A stretch of DNA of 64,000 bases from JAXGQE01 sp040766585 (GCA_040766585.1 JAXGQE010000002.1:124001-188000), one strand, 5' to 3'; positions 8,254-17,417 are shown, numbered from the stretch's first letter. Program-made: numbers and translations. Notes: generated from the sequence alone by a model not told the origin.

Positions 8254-8970
8254 ATGAAGGGTAGAATCGTTTCCATAGTCGTTCTGATGGCAGTGCTTCT
8301 TTCCCTATGCGTCGGTTGTTCGTCGTCCAATGAGGCAAAATCATTCTCTCTGGTGGTCATTCCCTCGGAACTGAAAGGGTTTTCCATCAGCGGTCAAAAG
8401 GTGGTTTATCTGGTATCCATCACTGACGATGAAGGTTCCGGGCCTGTGGAATTGTCGGCGGAAGGCACCAACTGCACGATCGAGATCTTCCCGGAAGCTA
8501 TTGAAGGGGAGTTCGCAGAAGTCGTTGTGATCCCCACAGAGGACAGCGTCGATGGAGAGGTCACCGTCGAAATCAAGGCGGTTCGTGACGGTTGGGAAGA
8601 AACCGCGGAAGTATCGTTTGGTGTGGTGCCCGGAGAAGACGATCGGGGAACCCGAGCCAAAGAGCTTTTGGACATGTTTATCCCCTGGTTGGCGGAAAAT
8701 GTACCGGAACTGGGAATCACCGAAGATACAGTCTGGGAAGGCACCATGGTCAGTCCCCAGTGGCTGGTAGTCTCTCATTATCTGTTCTTTTCTGAAAAGT
8801 GGGAAATCCACATCGCCTGGCACAACATGATCCCGCCCTACGATTGGGTGCGAATCGATCTGAGAGAACGTTTCAAAGAAGATGCCCCCTCGTACTCCTT
8901 TGAAATTCCCTCAGTAACCGCCGAAGACGAACCGGTGGAATACGACATTCCGGAAGAAATCTGGCGGTAA
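8254..8970 (+). CDS. Secreted lipoprotein of unknown function
   Basis: ATG 8254 gives a 238-residue protein with a lipoprotein signal peptide (MKGRIVSIVVLMAVLLSLC, then VGCSSSN; Cys about residue 22). The -3 position is Cys rather than the usual Leu, so the lipobox is slightly atypical. An Ig-like beta-rich segment follows (about 30-125), with an acidic C-terminal half carrying many Trp residues (IPWLAENVPELG, WEIHIAWHNMIPPYDWVRI). AGAAGG upstream supports this start over 8170. No named family is recognised. It is likely anchored on the outer face of the membrane. Confidence 0.7.
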   Translation: MKGRIVSIVVLMAVLLSLCVGCSSSNEAKSFSLVVIPSELKGFSISGQKVVYLVSITDDEGSGPVELSAEGTNCTIEIFPEAIEGEFAEVVVIPTEDSVDGEVTVEIKAVRDGWEETAEVSFGVVPGEDDRGTRAKELLDMFIPWLAENVPELGITEDTVWEGTMVSPQWLVVSHYLFFSEKWEIHIAWHNMIPPYDWVRIDLRERFKEDAPSYSFEIPSVTAEDEPVEYDIPEEIWR

Positions 8971-8975
8971 ATCGC

Positions 8976-9015
8976 AAAAAAAGAAAACCAGACATCAGCC
9001 TGGTTTTCTTTTTTT
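8976..9015. terminator. Terminator after the lipoprotein gene
   Basis: A 15-bp stem of A-rich left arm ending AAACCA and right arm TGGTTTTCTTTTTTT closes a 10-nt loop. The right arm itself gives the T-run on the plus strand; symmetry makes it potentially bidirectional. Confidence 0.8.
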
Positions 9016-9172
9016 GTTACATTTGAATGGCTGCTGTGTCACCGACTGGGAAAACGGATAGATGCAAAAAGGGATGAACGGTACCAGTATGGAATGTACA
9101 TTCATCGCATGACAATCACAAAGCAGTCCAGCTATAATTGGAGAAGCAAGAGCAAAGGGCGGAGGGGTCGTT

Positions 9173-9712
9173 ATGAAAGGATTCGTACGGATGGACACGA
9201 TGTTTTCGCAGTGCGGGCTGAATTGCGGATTATGCATTATGCAAATTGACGGCTACTGTCCTGGCTGCGGCGGGGGAGATGGCAATCAGGGCTGCGCCAT
9301 TGCCCGCTGCGGTATACAGCGAGGCGGAATGGAGTACTGTTTTCAATGCCCCGAGTATCCCTGCCCCCGGTATGAAGGCTCCGGACAGAAGGATTCATTT
9401 ATCAGCTACCGCAATCAAAGGGCGGACATGGAAAAATGTCGAAGCATCGGCCGGGATGCCTACAGGGCGGCGCTTGAAAAAAAGAAGGATGTGCTTCACA
9501 AACTCCTTTCCGAATACAATGACGGACGGAGAAAGCGATTCTTTTGCCTGGCTGTTAATCTGCTGGAGATCGAAGATCTGGATCATGTCCTAGAAGTTCT
9601 GGCTGAATCACATACTATGGAGAGTGAAGTAAAGATAAGAGCCCAATCCGCAGTGGCGCTGCTGAATGAAATGGCAGCCGCCCGGGGCATCGTACTCAAA
9701 CTGAAACGATAA
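9173..9712 (+). CDS. DUF3795 cysteine-rich protein
   Basis: The 179-residue protein has a dense N-terminal Cys array: SQCGLNCGLCIMQ, CPGCGGGDG, CAIARCG, then YCFQCPEYPCPRYE. This is the DUF3795 pattern, probably a zinc- or iron-sulfur-binding module. The C-terminal half is helical. GGAGGGG lies a few bases upstream of ATG 9173. Function is unknown in the family. It appears monocistronic, with a terminator about 120 bp downstream. Confidence 0.8.
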   Translation: MKGFVRMDTMFSQCGLNCGLCIMQIDGYCPGCGGGDGNQGCAIARCGIQRGGMEYCFQCPEYPCPRYEGSGQKDSFISYRNQRADMEKCRSIGRDAYRAALEKKKDVLHKLLSEYNDGRRKRFFCLAVNLLEIEDLDHVLEVLAESHTMESEVKIRAQSAVALLNEMAAARGIVLKLKR

Positions 9713-9834
9713 AAACGACTGCCAAAACAGCAGCGGCAGTAACTCAGGTCTCTGTCTGAATGGCTGAAAGTAAAATATCCTATGCCATGGGCGCTACATA
9801 AGCATGAGAATTCTGGGGGAGATAACGGAAACCG

Positions 9835-9859
9835 AGAGTGCTTTTTTGCACTCTTTTTG
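9835..9859 (+). terminator. Terminator between the DUF3795 and MBL genes
   Basis: AGAGTGC at 9835-9841 pairs with GCACTCT at 9848-9854, followed by TTTTT. A TATAAT at 9861-9866 directly follows and could be the -10 of the next gene, though its -35 is weak. Confidence 0.6.
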
Positions 9860-9910
9860 ATATAATCGGTACCAGTGATATTCAATCGACTGTACGAAAG
9901 GATGAATCCA

Positions 9911-10930
9911 GTGCTGGAACAAGTCTATCCTCGCATATTCAAAAATGAGATTCCCCTGCCCAAAAATCCACTGAAAGCGCTGAACTCCTATATTCTTCTG
10001 GGTGAGCCGCGTCCATTGATCATCGACACCGGTTTCAATGTTCCCGAAGCGGAGGAAGCCTTCTACCAGGGACTGGCGGAACTGAATGTGGATCCAGCTG
10101 GAGCGGATGTGATCATCACTCATCTGCATGCGGATCATTCCGGGTTGGCTTACAAACTGCAGCATCAGGGAGCCCGGATCTGGATGAGTGAAGGAGACGG
10201 CAGTACCGTGATGCGGATGCGGGACAGCGGCGGTTGGGAGAAGACAAGGGACCGGATGATTCTTTTCGGTTTACCTTTTGAAGAAGATTTAGTCCGGAAG
10301 CACCCCGGTCGGGCTTATGCGCCGGAAGGACCGTTTCCGTACTCCATTTTGAAGGAAGGGGACACGGTGTCAGTGGGGGACTATCACCTGCAGGTCATTT
10401 CGGTTCCCGGGCACACACCGGATATGATCAATCTGTACGAACCGACTCACAAGCTGTATTTCAGCGGCGACCATGTGCTGGATCCCATCACACCGAACAT
10501 CGCTTTTTGGGGCTTTGAGCACCCCGCTATTTTGAATCAGTACTTTCAAAGTCTGAAGAAGATTTACGATTTGCCCATCGATCGGATGCTGACGGCCCAT
10601 CGGGCGCTTCTGACTGATCCCAAGAGACGGATTGACGAGCTGCTGGATCATCATCGGCAGCGTTTGATGGAAGTGGAGACCATCCTGAATGATTATCAGC
10701 GGCCGGCCACCGTGACGGATGTAGCCCGAAAAATGACCTGGCGTATCCGCCACCGGGATTGGGATGACTTTCCGGTATCCCAGAAAACCTTTGCCGTGGG
10801 GGAAGCCATGAGCCATTTGGATTACCTTGTCTTCCGAGGGCGAGTGGCCATGGAGGAAAGGCAGGGCGTCCTGTATTTCACCCGAACAGAGAAAAGCTGG
10901 CAGGAAGAATTGGTATTGGCGGATATATAA
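9911..10930 (+). CDS. Metallo-beta-lactamase-fold hydrolase
   Basis: A 339-residue protein with the metal site THLHADHSG (HxHxDH), a later SVPGHTPD His, a FSGDHVLD Asp and a TAHRALL His, all in order. These bind two metals in MBL hydrolases. The C-terminal roughly 80 residues look like the winged-helix add-on seen in lactamase_B_2-type proteins (PATVTDVARKMTW). GTG 9911 is best placed relative to GAAAGG (9896-9901); ATG 9902 would be too close and 9875 has no site. The substrate is unknown. Confidence 0.8.
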   Translation: MLEQVYPRIFKNEIPLPKNPLKALNSYILLGEPRPLIIDTGFNVPEAEEAFYQGLAELNVDPAGADVIITHLHADHSGLAYKLQHQGARIWMSEGDGSTVMRMRDSGGWEKTRDRMILFGLPFEEDLVRKHPGRAYAPEGPFPYSILKEGDTVSVGDYHLQVISVPGHTPDMINLYEPTHKLYFSGDHVLDPITPNIAFWGFEHPAILNQYFQSLKKIYDLPIDRMLTAHRALLTDPKRRIDELLDHHRQRLMEVETILNDYQRPATVTDVARKMTWRIRHRDWDDFPVSQKTFAVGEAMSHLDYLVFRGRVAMEERQGVLYFTRTEKSWQEELVLADI

Positions 10931-10948
10931 TAAATTTGGCGGACTGAT

Positions 10949-10977
10949 GGGTTGGAGCAAGAACTCCAACCCTTTTT
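10949..10977 (+). terminator. Rho-independent terminator after the MBL hydrolase
   Basis: GGGTTGGAG pairs with CTCCAACCC around a 6-nt loop, followed by TTTTTA. Confidence 0.85.
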
Positions 10978-11081
10978 ATCTGTTGCATAGGCAATGCAGG
11001 GAAAACAGTAGCCGTGAGGAAACAAGTATCAGCGGTTTGACAAAGACCTTGAAAGAACAATGCGCGTGGAAAGGAGCTTCT

Positions 11082-11528
11082 ATGGACAGAATAAAGGAAA
11101 AAGCCAGACTGCTGCTGGAAGGACAGATCTTTGCGGTTCTCTGCACCCAGGGTCAGGATGGACCGTATGCATCCCTGATGGCGTACGTGTATGAGAAAGA
11201 AAATGACAAAGTCTTCATGGTAACGAAAACTACCTCGGAAAAGGTTCGGAATATCCAAAACTGCCCTCGCGTCGCTCTTCTGGTGGATGACCGGATCAGG
11301 TCCGGTAGCGGTAAAGCAGTGTCGGCACTGACGGTAGAAGGAACAGTAGTTTCTTGGTTGCCGGATTCCGTCTATTTCGCCCTGTTGGAGACCCGCTTTC
11401 CGGCATTGAAAACGCTGCTGGATGATCCGGAAACAGTCGTGCTTTGCATCGAACTGGACAGATTCTTGCTGCTGGAGGGACCGGAAAAGGCAGAACAGGG
11501 AAGTTTCCGGAATCCACCGGGTCCGTAG
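11082..11528 (+). CDS. Pyridoxamine 5'-phosphate oxidase-like flavin-binding protein
   Basis: A 148-residue protein with the split-barrel pattern of the PNPOx-like family: FAVLCTQGQDGPYASLMAYVYE, then VFMVTKTTSEKVRNIQNCPRVALLVDD. Members bind FMN, F420 or heme; true vitamin B6 oxidase activity is not implied. ATG 11082 has AAGGAG six bases upstream; the open frame extends to 10827 but lacks a start signal. The alpha/beta hydrolase gene follows by about 75 bp, so the two could be cotranscribed. Confidence 0.8.
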   Translation: MDRIKEKARLLLEGQIFAVLCTQGQDGPYASLMAYVYEKENDKVFMVTKTTSEKVRNIQNCPRVALLVDDRIRSGSGKAVSALTVEGTVVSWLPDSVYFALLETRFPALKTLLDDPETVVLCIELDRFLLLEGPEKAEQGSFRNPPGP

Positions 11529-11603
11529 GAATGGGATTGACCGCTGCAGAGAGCACTCAAAAGAAAGGCCATCGATGATAGGCATTCAAAAGAAGGTGAT
11601 GGT

Positions 11604-12515
11604 ATGGACTGGATTTCTCGCCAATACTGCAATACCCCTGAGGGGGAAACTCTATCCTATTGTGCAGCCGGAACAGGTCCGAAAACCGTTTTTCTGATCC
11701 ATGGGAATGGGGCATCATCGCTTCATTTCTTACCGTTTTTGCAAAGACTCCCGGAAGATTGCAAAGCCTATGCTCTGGATTTGAGGGGTTTTGGGGAAAG
11801 CAGCTATTGCAGCCGCATCCGTTCCTTGCAGGATTTTTCGGATGATCTGCTTTCGCTGATCCACCATGTGGGGCAGAATGACTTTACCTTGGTGGGATGG
11901 TCGCTGGGTGGAGGAGTGGCTATGCAGTTTGCTCTGGATCATCCCGGGTACGCCAGTCGACTGGTCTTGATCAGCTCCATTCCCCACTTCGGGATACCCT
12001 TTGCCAAGAATGATCCAGCAGGGGCATCTCTTGGCAACAATCGCTTTCAAAGCATGGATGAAATGGCCCATGATCCTCATATGGCCGCCCAGATGCGGGC
12101 GATTGAAGAAAAAGATCCATCATTCATTCAAAATGTTTGGAACACATGGACATATCCCTTGAAAAAGCCACCGGTTGAATATGAGTCGATGTGGATCCAG
12201 GAGTCTTTGAAACAGAAAGATGTTATCGCCGTCAACTGGGCCATTGCGAATTTTAACCTGTCCGATGCATTCAATGGATACAGCCAGGGGAACGGCCGAA
12301 TTCATGACTTGGCGATTCCCGTGTTGGCCCTTTGGGGGGATCATGACAAGTCGATTCCCAGAGAATGGGTCGAGCAGACGGTTGCAGCCATCGGCAACAG
12401 AGCTGTCATGAAAACACTCCAGCAATGCGGACACTCTCCCATGGTGGACTGTCCTGAAGTTTTAATGGAGGAAATTATCCGATTCGTGGAGGATCCGGGG
12501 CATCTTTCTCCGTAA
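11604..12515 (+). CDS. Alpha/beta hydrolase
   Basis: A 303-residue alpha/beta-hydrolase-fold enzyme. The oxyanion segment is FLIHGNGAS, the nucleophile elbow VGWSLGGG (Ser about residue 100), the acid in LALWGDHDKSIP and the catalytic His in QQCGHSPMVD near the C-terminus. The cap region lies at about residues 135-225. It resembles esterase/lyase-type hydrolases such as the BioH/MhpC group, but the substrate is not predictable. An AAGAAGGTG site lies upstream of the ATG. Confidence 0.85.
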   Translation: MDWISRQYCNTPEGETLSYCAAGTGPKTVFLIHGNGASSLHFLPFLQRLPEDCKAYALDLRGFGESSYCSRIRSLQDFSDDLLSLIHHVGQNDFTLVGWSLGGGVAMQFALDHPGYASRLVLISSIPHFGIPFAKNDPAGASLGNNRFQSMDEMAHDPHMAAQMRAIEEKDPSFIQNVWNTWTYPLKKPPVEYESMWIQESLKQKDVIAVNWAIANFNLSDAFNGYSQGNGRIHDLAIPVLALWGDHDKSIPREWVEQTVAAIGNRAVMKTLQQCGHSPMVDCPEVLMEEIIRFVEDPGHLSP

Positions 12516-12565
12516 ATAGCGAATGCTCTTCGGGACAGAAATACCCTGCAGAAGGCAGTATGAAA

Positions 12566-12599
12566 AAAACGACTTTGAGTGAATTCTCAAAGTCGTTTT
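12566..12599. terminator. Bidirectional terminator
   Basis: AAAACGACTTTGAG pairs with CTCAAAGTCGTTTT around a 6-nt loop, with T residues on both strands' 3' sides. It separates the converging alpha/beta hydrolase and CNNM genes. Confidence 0.85.
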
Positions 12600-12670
12600 G
12601 GATTTTTAATATACCGAAAGCTCAGGATTTTGCATCCGTTTACCCAAGGGTTTCTGCCTCTACACTTTGT

Positions 12671-13939
12671 CTAGTAGTAGCTGTTTTCTTCCTGGGGCTG
12701 TCCGACATGAACCAGGAGTCTTTCCACCCGCAGGCCATCCAGTTCGATGACTGTGACGGTCAGATGTTTGAAGGTAAAGGAATCATTGATGTTGGGGAAC
12801 CCGTTGAGCATTTCGATGGTCCATCCACCCACGGTTGTATAGTCGCTCTCAAAGTCTCGGTCATCGATGTCCACATATTCCAGGAAGTCGTAAATAGGCA
12901 GATCCCCACTGACTTCGTAGGTGTTTTCTCCCACCAAGACAAAATCATGGGTGATTTCATCGCTTTCATCCCAGATATCTCCCACCAGCTCTTCCAGGAT
13001 ATCTTCCATAGTTATGCAGCCCATAGTTCCGCCGTGCTCATCGGTCACAATGGCCATGTGCATTTGACGGCGCTTCAGCTCGGAAAAAATTTTGGGGATT
13101 TTCATGGTCTGATGGACAAAGTAGGCGTCCATGAGCATCGACCGGATATCCACATGTTCATGATCCACCAGCTCTTTGAGAAAATGGCTGAGATGAAGAA
13201 TACCGATGATGTTGTCCACGCTTCCTTCGTAGACGGGAATTCGGGAATAGGGAGAGTTCAGAGCAATTTCCGTAATCGTCTCCATATCTTCATCGATATC
13301 CAAAACCAGCATATCCGTTCGGGGGGTTAGGATTTCTTCCGCGGTAATATCGGAAAACTCCAGAGCTGACTGCAGCAGTTCACTGCGGTCTTCATCAATG
13401 ACTCCGTCGTCGGTAACGCTTTCGATCAGGGTGACCAGTTCTTCTTCTGTTATGGACGGCTCGTCGTATTCGTCCCGCTGCCACAGCATGGATACTTTGC
13501 TCACGGCAAATACAATGACGGCAATAAACGGTTTCAAAACTGTCATCAATATCAACAGCGGTCTGGAGACGATCAGCACGAAACGATCGCTGTGCTTCTT
13601 GGCAATTGTCTTGGGTGAGATCTCTCCGAAGGTGAGGATCAAGATGGTCATGATAATCGTTGAATACACAGCCCCGATATCGCCCAGAAGACGAGTGGCA
13701 ATAATGGTGGCCACTGAAGCAGATCCGATGTTCACCAGATTGTTGCCGATGAGGATGGTGGACAGGGCGGAATCAAAATGCTCATAGATATAGACGGCAT
13801 TGAGGGCATAGACATTGCCGGCATCCGCCATCTTTCTCAGCCTAAGGATATTGGCGGAAGCAAAGGCAATTTCCGACCCTGAGAAAAAGGCCGACATGGC
13901 TACAAATATGATTATTAAGAGTACGGACCCGATGTCCAT
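12671..13939 (-). CDS. CNNM/CBS-pair/CorC_HlyC membrane protein (hemolysin C-like)
   Basis: From the start MDIGSVLLII the protein has 422 residues. The N-terminal CNNM membrane domain has about four hydrophobic segments and the motif FFSGSEIAFASA. Two CBS motifs follow (LTPRTDMLVLDID, then SRIPVYEGSVDNIIGILH, and MHMAIVTDEHGGTMG). The C-terminal CorC_HlyC domain (about 340-422) includes VSGDLPIYDFLEYVDI and GWTIEMLNGFPN. Relatives move or sense Mg2+ or related cations. The start is uncertain: 13957 and 14032 are alternatives and the upstream ribosome signal (GGAG, 12 nt) is weak. It follows a shorter paralogue. Confidence 0.85.
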   Translation of the reverse strand: MDIGSVLLIIIFVAMSAFFSGSEIAFASANILRLRKMADAGNVYALNAVYIYEHFDSALSTILIGNNLVNIGSASVATIIATRLLGDIGAVYSTIIMTILILTFGEISPKTIAKKHSDRFVLIVSRPLLILMTVLKPFIAVIVFAVSKVSMLWQRDEYDEPSITEEELVTLIESVTDDGVIDEDRSELLQSALEFSDITAEEILTPRTDMLVLDIDEDMETITEIALNSPYSRIPVYEGSVDNIIGILHLSHFLKELVDHEHVDIRSMLMDAYFVHQTMKIPKIFSELKRRQMHMAIVTDEHGGTMGCITMEDILEELVGDIWDESDEITHDFVLVGENTYEVSGDLPIYDFLEYVDIDDRDFESDYTTVGGWTIEMLNGFPNINDSFTFKHLTVTVIELDGLRVERLLVHVGQPQEENSYY

Positions 13940-14046
13940 AAAACAGTTCAACTCCATCCAAAATAGATCAGGTTCCTGGAAAACACATTCATTATTTTTG
14001 CGTAAAGAGGCTTTCGTGATTCTTATGCACACTCACCCACATGGTT

Positions 14047-15099
14047 TTACCCATGGGGAGTGTGTTCACTTTTTTCCATGGATGCTCTGCGTCGGGCAGC
14101 CAAAGCGGCTGCAGCGTCATTTTCATCCCAGATCTCGCCCACCAACTCTTCCAGGATGTCTTCAACCGTCAGTATACCCAGCATTTTGCCGCTGCTGTCT
14201 CGTACGATGCTCATATGGCTTTTCTTGCTGCTCATCTCCTCCAGCAAATCGTCAATGGGTGTGTCCCATTTTGTGTAGTGAGGCTGGATCAGGGCGCTTT
14301 GAATATCGTGACCGTTCTTTGTAATGACGGATTTGAGATAGCGGCGGACATGAAGAATACCGATGATATGATCGATGGACCCTTCATACACTGGAATCCG
14401 TGAATATTTGTTGGCGCGAATGGCGTCCAGAATTTCTTTCTGGGAGGAATGGATATCCAAAGCCACGATGTCGCTGGCCAGAGTCATGATGTCCCCGGCG
14501 TTGGTAACATCAAAGTGAAGGGTGGAATGGACCAGCTCGTGTTCACTTTCGTCCAAAACGCCTTCTTCCTGAGCAGTTTCAAAAATATCATAGAGTTCTT
14601 CTTCCGTAATCTCCGGTTCTTCCGGTTCCGGAAAGAGCTTCGAGATTCTCTGACTGATTCGGACAAACAAAAAAGCCACTGGAGACAGTATTTTCATCAA
14701 TCGGCGCAATGATCCCGCCACAGCCAGAGCAAATCGTTCACTGTTGGCTTTGGCATAGCTTTTGGGGATCATTTCATTGAAGAAAAATACAAAAACAGCG
14801 GTTAGAACGGTGACATATTTAACTGAACTTACTCCCCAAAGCTCGATGGCAATCAGGGCAGTAAGCGAACCATAGCTAATATTCATAATGTTGTTGGATA
14901 TGAGAAGCGTGGTCAAGGCCTGGTTGAAATGGTTAACGATATACATGGCCGATATGGCCCGTCTGTTTCCATTATCCGCTTGCTGTTTGATTCGAATCTT
15001 ATTCATGGATGCAAATGATATCTCGGACCCGGCGCAGTAGGCTGCACCCATTGTCAGAAAGACGAGAAGGATGACTCGCATCCAACTGTCACTTTCCAT
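14047..15099 (-). CDS. CNNM/CBS-pair membrane protein lacking the CorC_HlyC domain
   Basis: A 350-residue paralogue of the downstream gene. The CNNM part has AGSEISFASMNKIRIKQQ, LISNNIMNISYGS and NEMIPKSYAKANSERF; two CBS motifs follow (IMTLASDIVALDIH, SRIPVYEGSIDHIIGILH; SHMSIVRDSSGKMLGILTVEDILEELVG). The protein ends soon after in a charged tail, so the usual C-terminal CorC_HlyC domain is absent. GGGGAG lies 11 nt before the ATG. The tandem with the longer paralogue suggests two subunits of one cation transporter. Confidence 0.85.
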   Translation of the reverse strand: MESDSWMRVILLVFLTMGAAYCAGSEISFASMNKIRIKQQADNGNRRAISAMYIVNHFNQALTTLLISNNIMNISYGSLTALIAIELWGVSSVKYVTVLTAVFVFFFNEMIPKSYAKANSERFALAVAGSLRRLMKILSPVAFLFVRISQRISKLFPEPEEPEITEEELYDIFETAQEEGVLDESEHELVHSTLHFDVTNAGDIMTLASDIVALDIHSSQKEILDAIRANKYSRIPVYEGSIDHIIGILHVRRYLKSVITKNGHDIQSALIQPHYTKWDTPIDDLLEEMSSKKSHMSIVRDSSGKMLGILTVEDILEELVGEIWDENDAAAALAARRRASMEKSEHTPHG

Positions 15100-15262
15100 T
15101 GGAAAACCAACTCCCCTGTTTGCACATCAGTCAATTCATAAAACCATAGATATAGAATACTATACTTTGCAAATATTTTCAATAACCATCCAAGAATCCT
15201 GTCATAATCTGGTGGATAAGCCCAAAAAAGAATCCCATCCATCAAAAACGAATGCAGCGCAG

Positions 15263-15314
15263 AATAAAGGATCGGTTATCCACTTTCTCCAGAAAAACAT
15301 AAGAATCCTTTATT
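15263..15314. repeat. 10-bp inverted repeat in an otherwise empty 300-bp gap
   Basis: AATAAAGGAT at 15263-15272 pairs with ATCCTTTATT at 15305-15314. It could be the end of the AEC transcript (minus strand). No gene was found in 15100-15399. Confidence 0.4.
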
Positions 15315-15399
15315 TCACCTGATTCGCGCGATATTTTTCTCGAAAATGAGTGCCTTAGAGCTTTCGGCTGCATATCCGGATCTGAAGTATTTGAACGGT

Positions 15400-16353
15400 T
15401 TACAAAAAAAGCATGAGGATCAAGAAAGCACCCAGAGAGATGAAAAGATGAAGAGAGACAAAATCCAAGACAAAACGCTTGTGTTCGCATTCTCCGATGA
15501 TGGAAAGGGGGATGAAAAAGGGCGGCGGCAGAATGAACATGGTGTACAGGGCAGCTGTATACAACGCATCGAGCTGAAGCCACTGCACAATCACGAATCG
15601 GTTGATTAAGTATGCCAAGGTCAGCATCATAATCAAGCGCAGTGCGATGCCTGTAACAACACGGTTGAAATGGCTGAAGTCAAAAGGCAGATCATAGCCG
15701 ACCACAATCAGAATCAACGGGATGGCGGCACTGGCAACCAGGGCGATGGATTCATAGAGGGCGATGCCCAGAGGGTGATCGGCCATAAGCCTTCCCAACC
15801 CAGTTAATGAGAAGAAAATCCCGACAAAAATGCTGACAGGCAACGGAGATCGGAACAGGGTTTTGAGATAATGAGACAGTTTTTTGCGGGGAAAAGACTG
15901 CATATTGCAGCGAACTGTATCCAAAAAAACAGTCAGAACGGTAAACAGAAAAACGGCATTTCCGATATCCAAAATGGCTAACCGAAAAAAGTTCTCCTGC
16001 CCAAAAAATGCAATATACAGCGGGAATCCAACGGGTCCGTTTAAGTAAGTGGTAAAGAGGGAGGGGTAAAAAGGATTGCTGGATTTTTGCAGTTTTTGAA
16101 AAACAAAACCCAAGCCAAATTCCAGCGTGCAGGCCAGAAACACCATGAACGACAACAGCAGAATCTGTGGCTCTAGCTGGGTTCCGGAAAAAGTCGTGAA
16201 CAACAGCGCAGGGACAGCAATATTCATGGTAATTTTCTTGATTCCCTGCACAACATCCCGGCTGACAAATGCACTGGCCCGAAGCCAGACACCCATCCCC
16301 AAAAGAGTCAAAATGGGAAATATTTTAAGTACCACCAACAGAGCTTCCTGCAC
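15400..16353 (-). CDS. AEC family permease (auxin efflux carrier-like)
   Basis: GTG 16353 gives a 317-residue membrane protein, near the usual roughly 310 of the AEC family. About ten hydrophobic segments are visible. The first (VVLKIFPILTLLGMGVWLRA) and the following MNIAVPALLFTTFSGTQL match the conserved start of AEC carriers; LNGPVGFPLYIAFFGQENF and AAIPLILIVVGYDL are further family-like stretches. The frame remains open to 16641, but that extension is basic, poorly hydrophobic and has no start signal. The family exports or imports small organic acids and amino-acid-like anions; no substrate can be assigned here. Confidence 0.8.
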   Translation of the reverse strand: MQEALLVVLKIFPILTLLGMGVWLRASAFVSRDVVQGIKKITMNIAVPALLFTTFSGTQLEPQILLLSFMVFLACTLEFGLGFVFQKLQKSSNPFYPSLFTTYLNGPVGFPLYIAFFGQENFFRLAILDIGNAVFLFTVLTVFLDTVRCNMQSFPRKKLSHYLKTLFRSPLPVSIFVGIFFSLTGLGRLMADHPLGIALYESIALVASAAIPLILIVVGYDLPFDFSHFNRVVTGIALRLIMMLTLAYLINRFVIVQWLQLDALYTAALYTMFILPPPFFIPLSIIGECEHKRFVLDFVSLHLFISLGAFLILMLFL

Positions 16354-16517
16354 TTGGAACCACCGCTTTCGCAAAAAAAATGGAAACCTGCTCTGATGCT
16401 GTGGATAAGTCAAAAGATCTTTCGGCTGTTTTGTAAAGAATTTCTGCGATGGGCGTCTAGACTCCTTCCAGAACCAACCACAAGGCAATCGAAAACCCAA
16501 GAAATAATGGATATGTC

Positions 16518-16546
16518 TTGACAGAGACGAACGGTCAATGTAGAAT
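16518..16546 (+). promoter_or_regulatory. Strong promoter with adjacent TTAGTAA repeats
   Basis: TTGACA at 16518-16523, 17-bp spacer, TAGAAT at 16541-16546. Immediately downstream an AT-rich stretch (about 16550-16582) contains TTAGTAA twice and a related TTATTAAGTAA, lying between the transcription start and the RBS. It may be an operator; no regulator gene is adjacent. Confidence 0.75.
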
Positions 16547-16594
16547 GAATTTAGTAATTCAGTTATTAAGTAAATTAGTAAACAGGAGGACGCC

Positions 16595-17071
16595 ATGAAC
16601 ATTCCAACCAATCTGAAACACAAGCCTGTCATAGTGGCCAAAGACTATGACCGTATTGACGGACGAACCATGCATTCCGAAGCCAAGGGACTGTCCCTGG
16701 GACTGGCCCAGTGGAACGATCGCGGACGAGTGGATATCTCAGCCAAAATCTGGCGGTATACCGGAGAAAAATGGTCGCGGCAGTCGGAAGAGATGCCCTT
16801 GCACCGGGTCATTGATCTGGCCATTTTGATCTGCCGCAGTACCCAGTATTTTCGGGAGTCGTACCGCGATGCCGGAACAGTGGACCAAAAACCGGCGGTC
16901 ATCGACCGCATCCCCATCCAGGGAGATGCTCTGAATGTATCTGTCTGCACGGACAATCCCATGATCCAGGAAGATATCCGGCTGTTTCAGGACGCACTGA
17001 TCAAAGACGATGAGATGCTATCTGAACGGCTGCATCGTCTGTCTGCCATATTGAAGGAGATGGGATATTGA
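16595..17071 (+). CDS. DUF6530-like hypothetical protein
   Basis: A 158-residue soluble protein of unknown function. It starts HKPVIVAKDYDRIDGRTMHSEAKGLSLGLAQW and contains DISAKIWRYTGEKWSRQSEEMPLHRVIDLAILI, a pattern I associate with the DUF6530 group of small Firmicutes proteins. AGGAGG lies 7 nt before the ATG, under the strong promoter upstream. The next gene starts 1 bp after its stop, so the two are cotranscribed. The family name is tentative. Confidence 0.6.
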   Translation: MNIPTNLKHKPVIVAKDYDRIDGRTMHSEAKGLSLGLAQWNDRGRVDISAKIWRYTGEKWSRQSEEMPLHRVIDLAILICRSTQYFRESYRDAGTVDQKPAVIDRIPIQGDALNVSVCTDNPMIQEDIRLFQDALIKDDEMLSERLHRLSAILKEMGY

Positions 17072-17072
17072 A

Positions 17073-17417
17073 ATGAACTCAATGAATCGCAAAGAGATGA
17101 AAGAAAACTACAAAACTCGATCCATGGTGGGAGCGATTGTGGCCATTCGTAACAAAAAGAATGGAAAAATGTTCATTCAGGCCACCCAGGATATGGAGGG
17201 CAGCCGGAACCGCTTCGCATTTGCCCGTACGACAGGGTCCGGATTACCCATCAAAGTGCAGAATATATGGCAGCAGGAAGGCCCCGATAATTTTGAGTGG
17301 GTGGTTTTGGAAGAACTGAAAAAGGGCGAAGGTCAGAGCGAAGATTCATTCGCGGAAGATATGCGTATCTTGAAAGAAATGTGGATGGAAAAAATCAGTC
17401 CGGACGATCTGTACTAA
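17073..17417 (+). CDS. GIY-YIG-like small protein, catalytic motif degenerate
   Basis: A 114-residue protein resembling a group of short GIY-YIG-fold proteins of Firmicutes (MNRKEMKENYKTRSMVGAIV, then SRNRFAFARTTGSGLP and NFEWVVLEELKKGEG). The canonical GIY...YIG sequence is replaced by GAIVAI...KMFIQAT, so nuclease activity is doubtful. It directly follows the DUF6530-like gene. Function is unknown, and the fold assignment is inference from recalled patterns. Confidence 0.55.
   Translation: MNSMNRKEMKENYKTRSMVGAIVAIRNKKNGKMFIQATQDMEGSRNRFAFARTTGSGLPIKVQNIWQQEGPDNFEWVVLEELKKGEGQSEDSFAEDMRILKEMWMEKISPDDLY

Noticed and set aside
12560..13330. 256-codon plus-strand open frame
   Set aside because: Antisense to the CNNM/CBS gene, no ribosome site, composition of a shadow frame.
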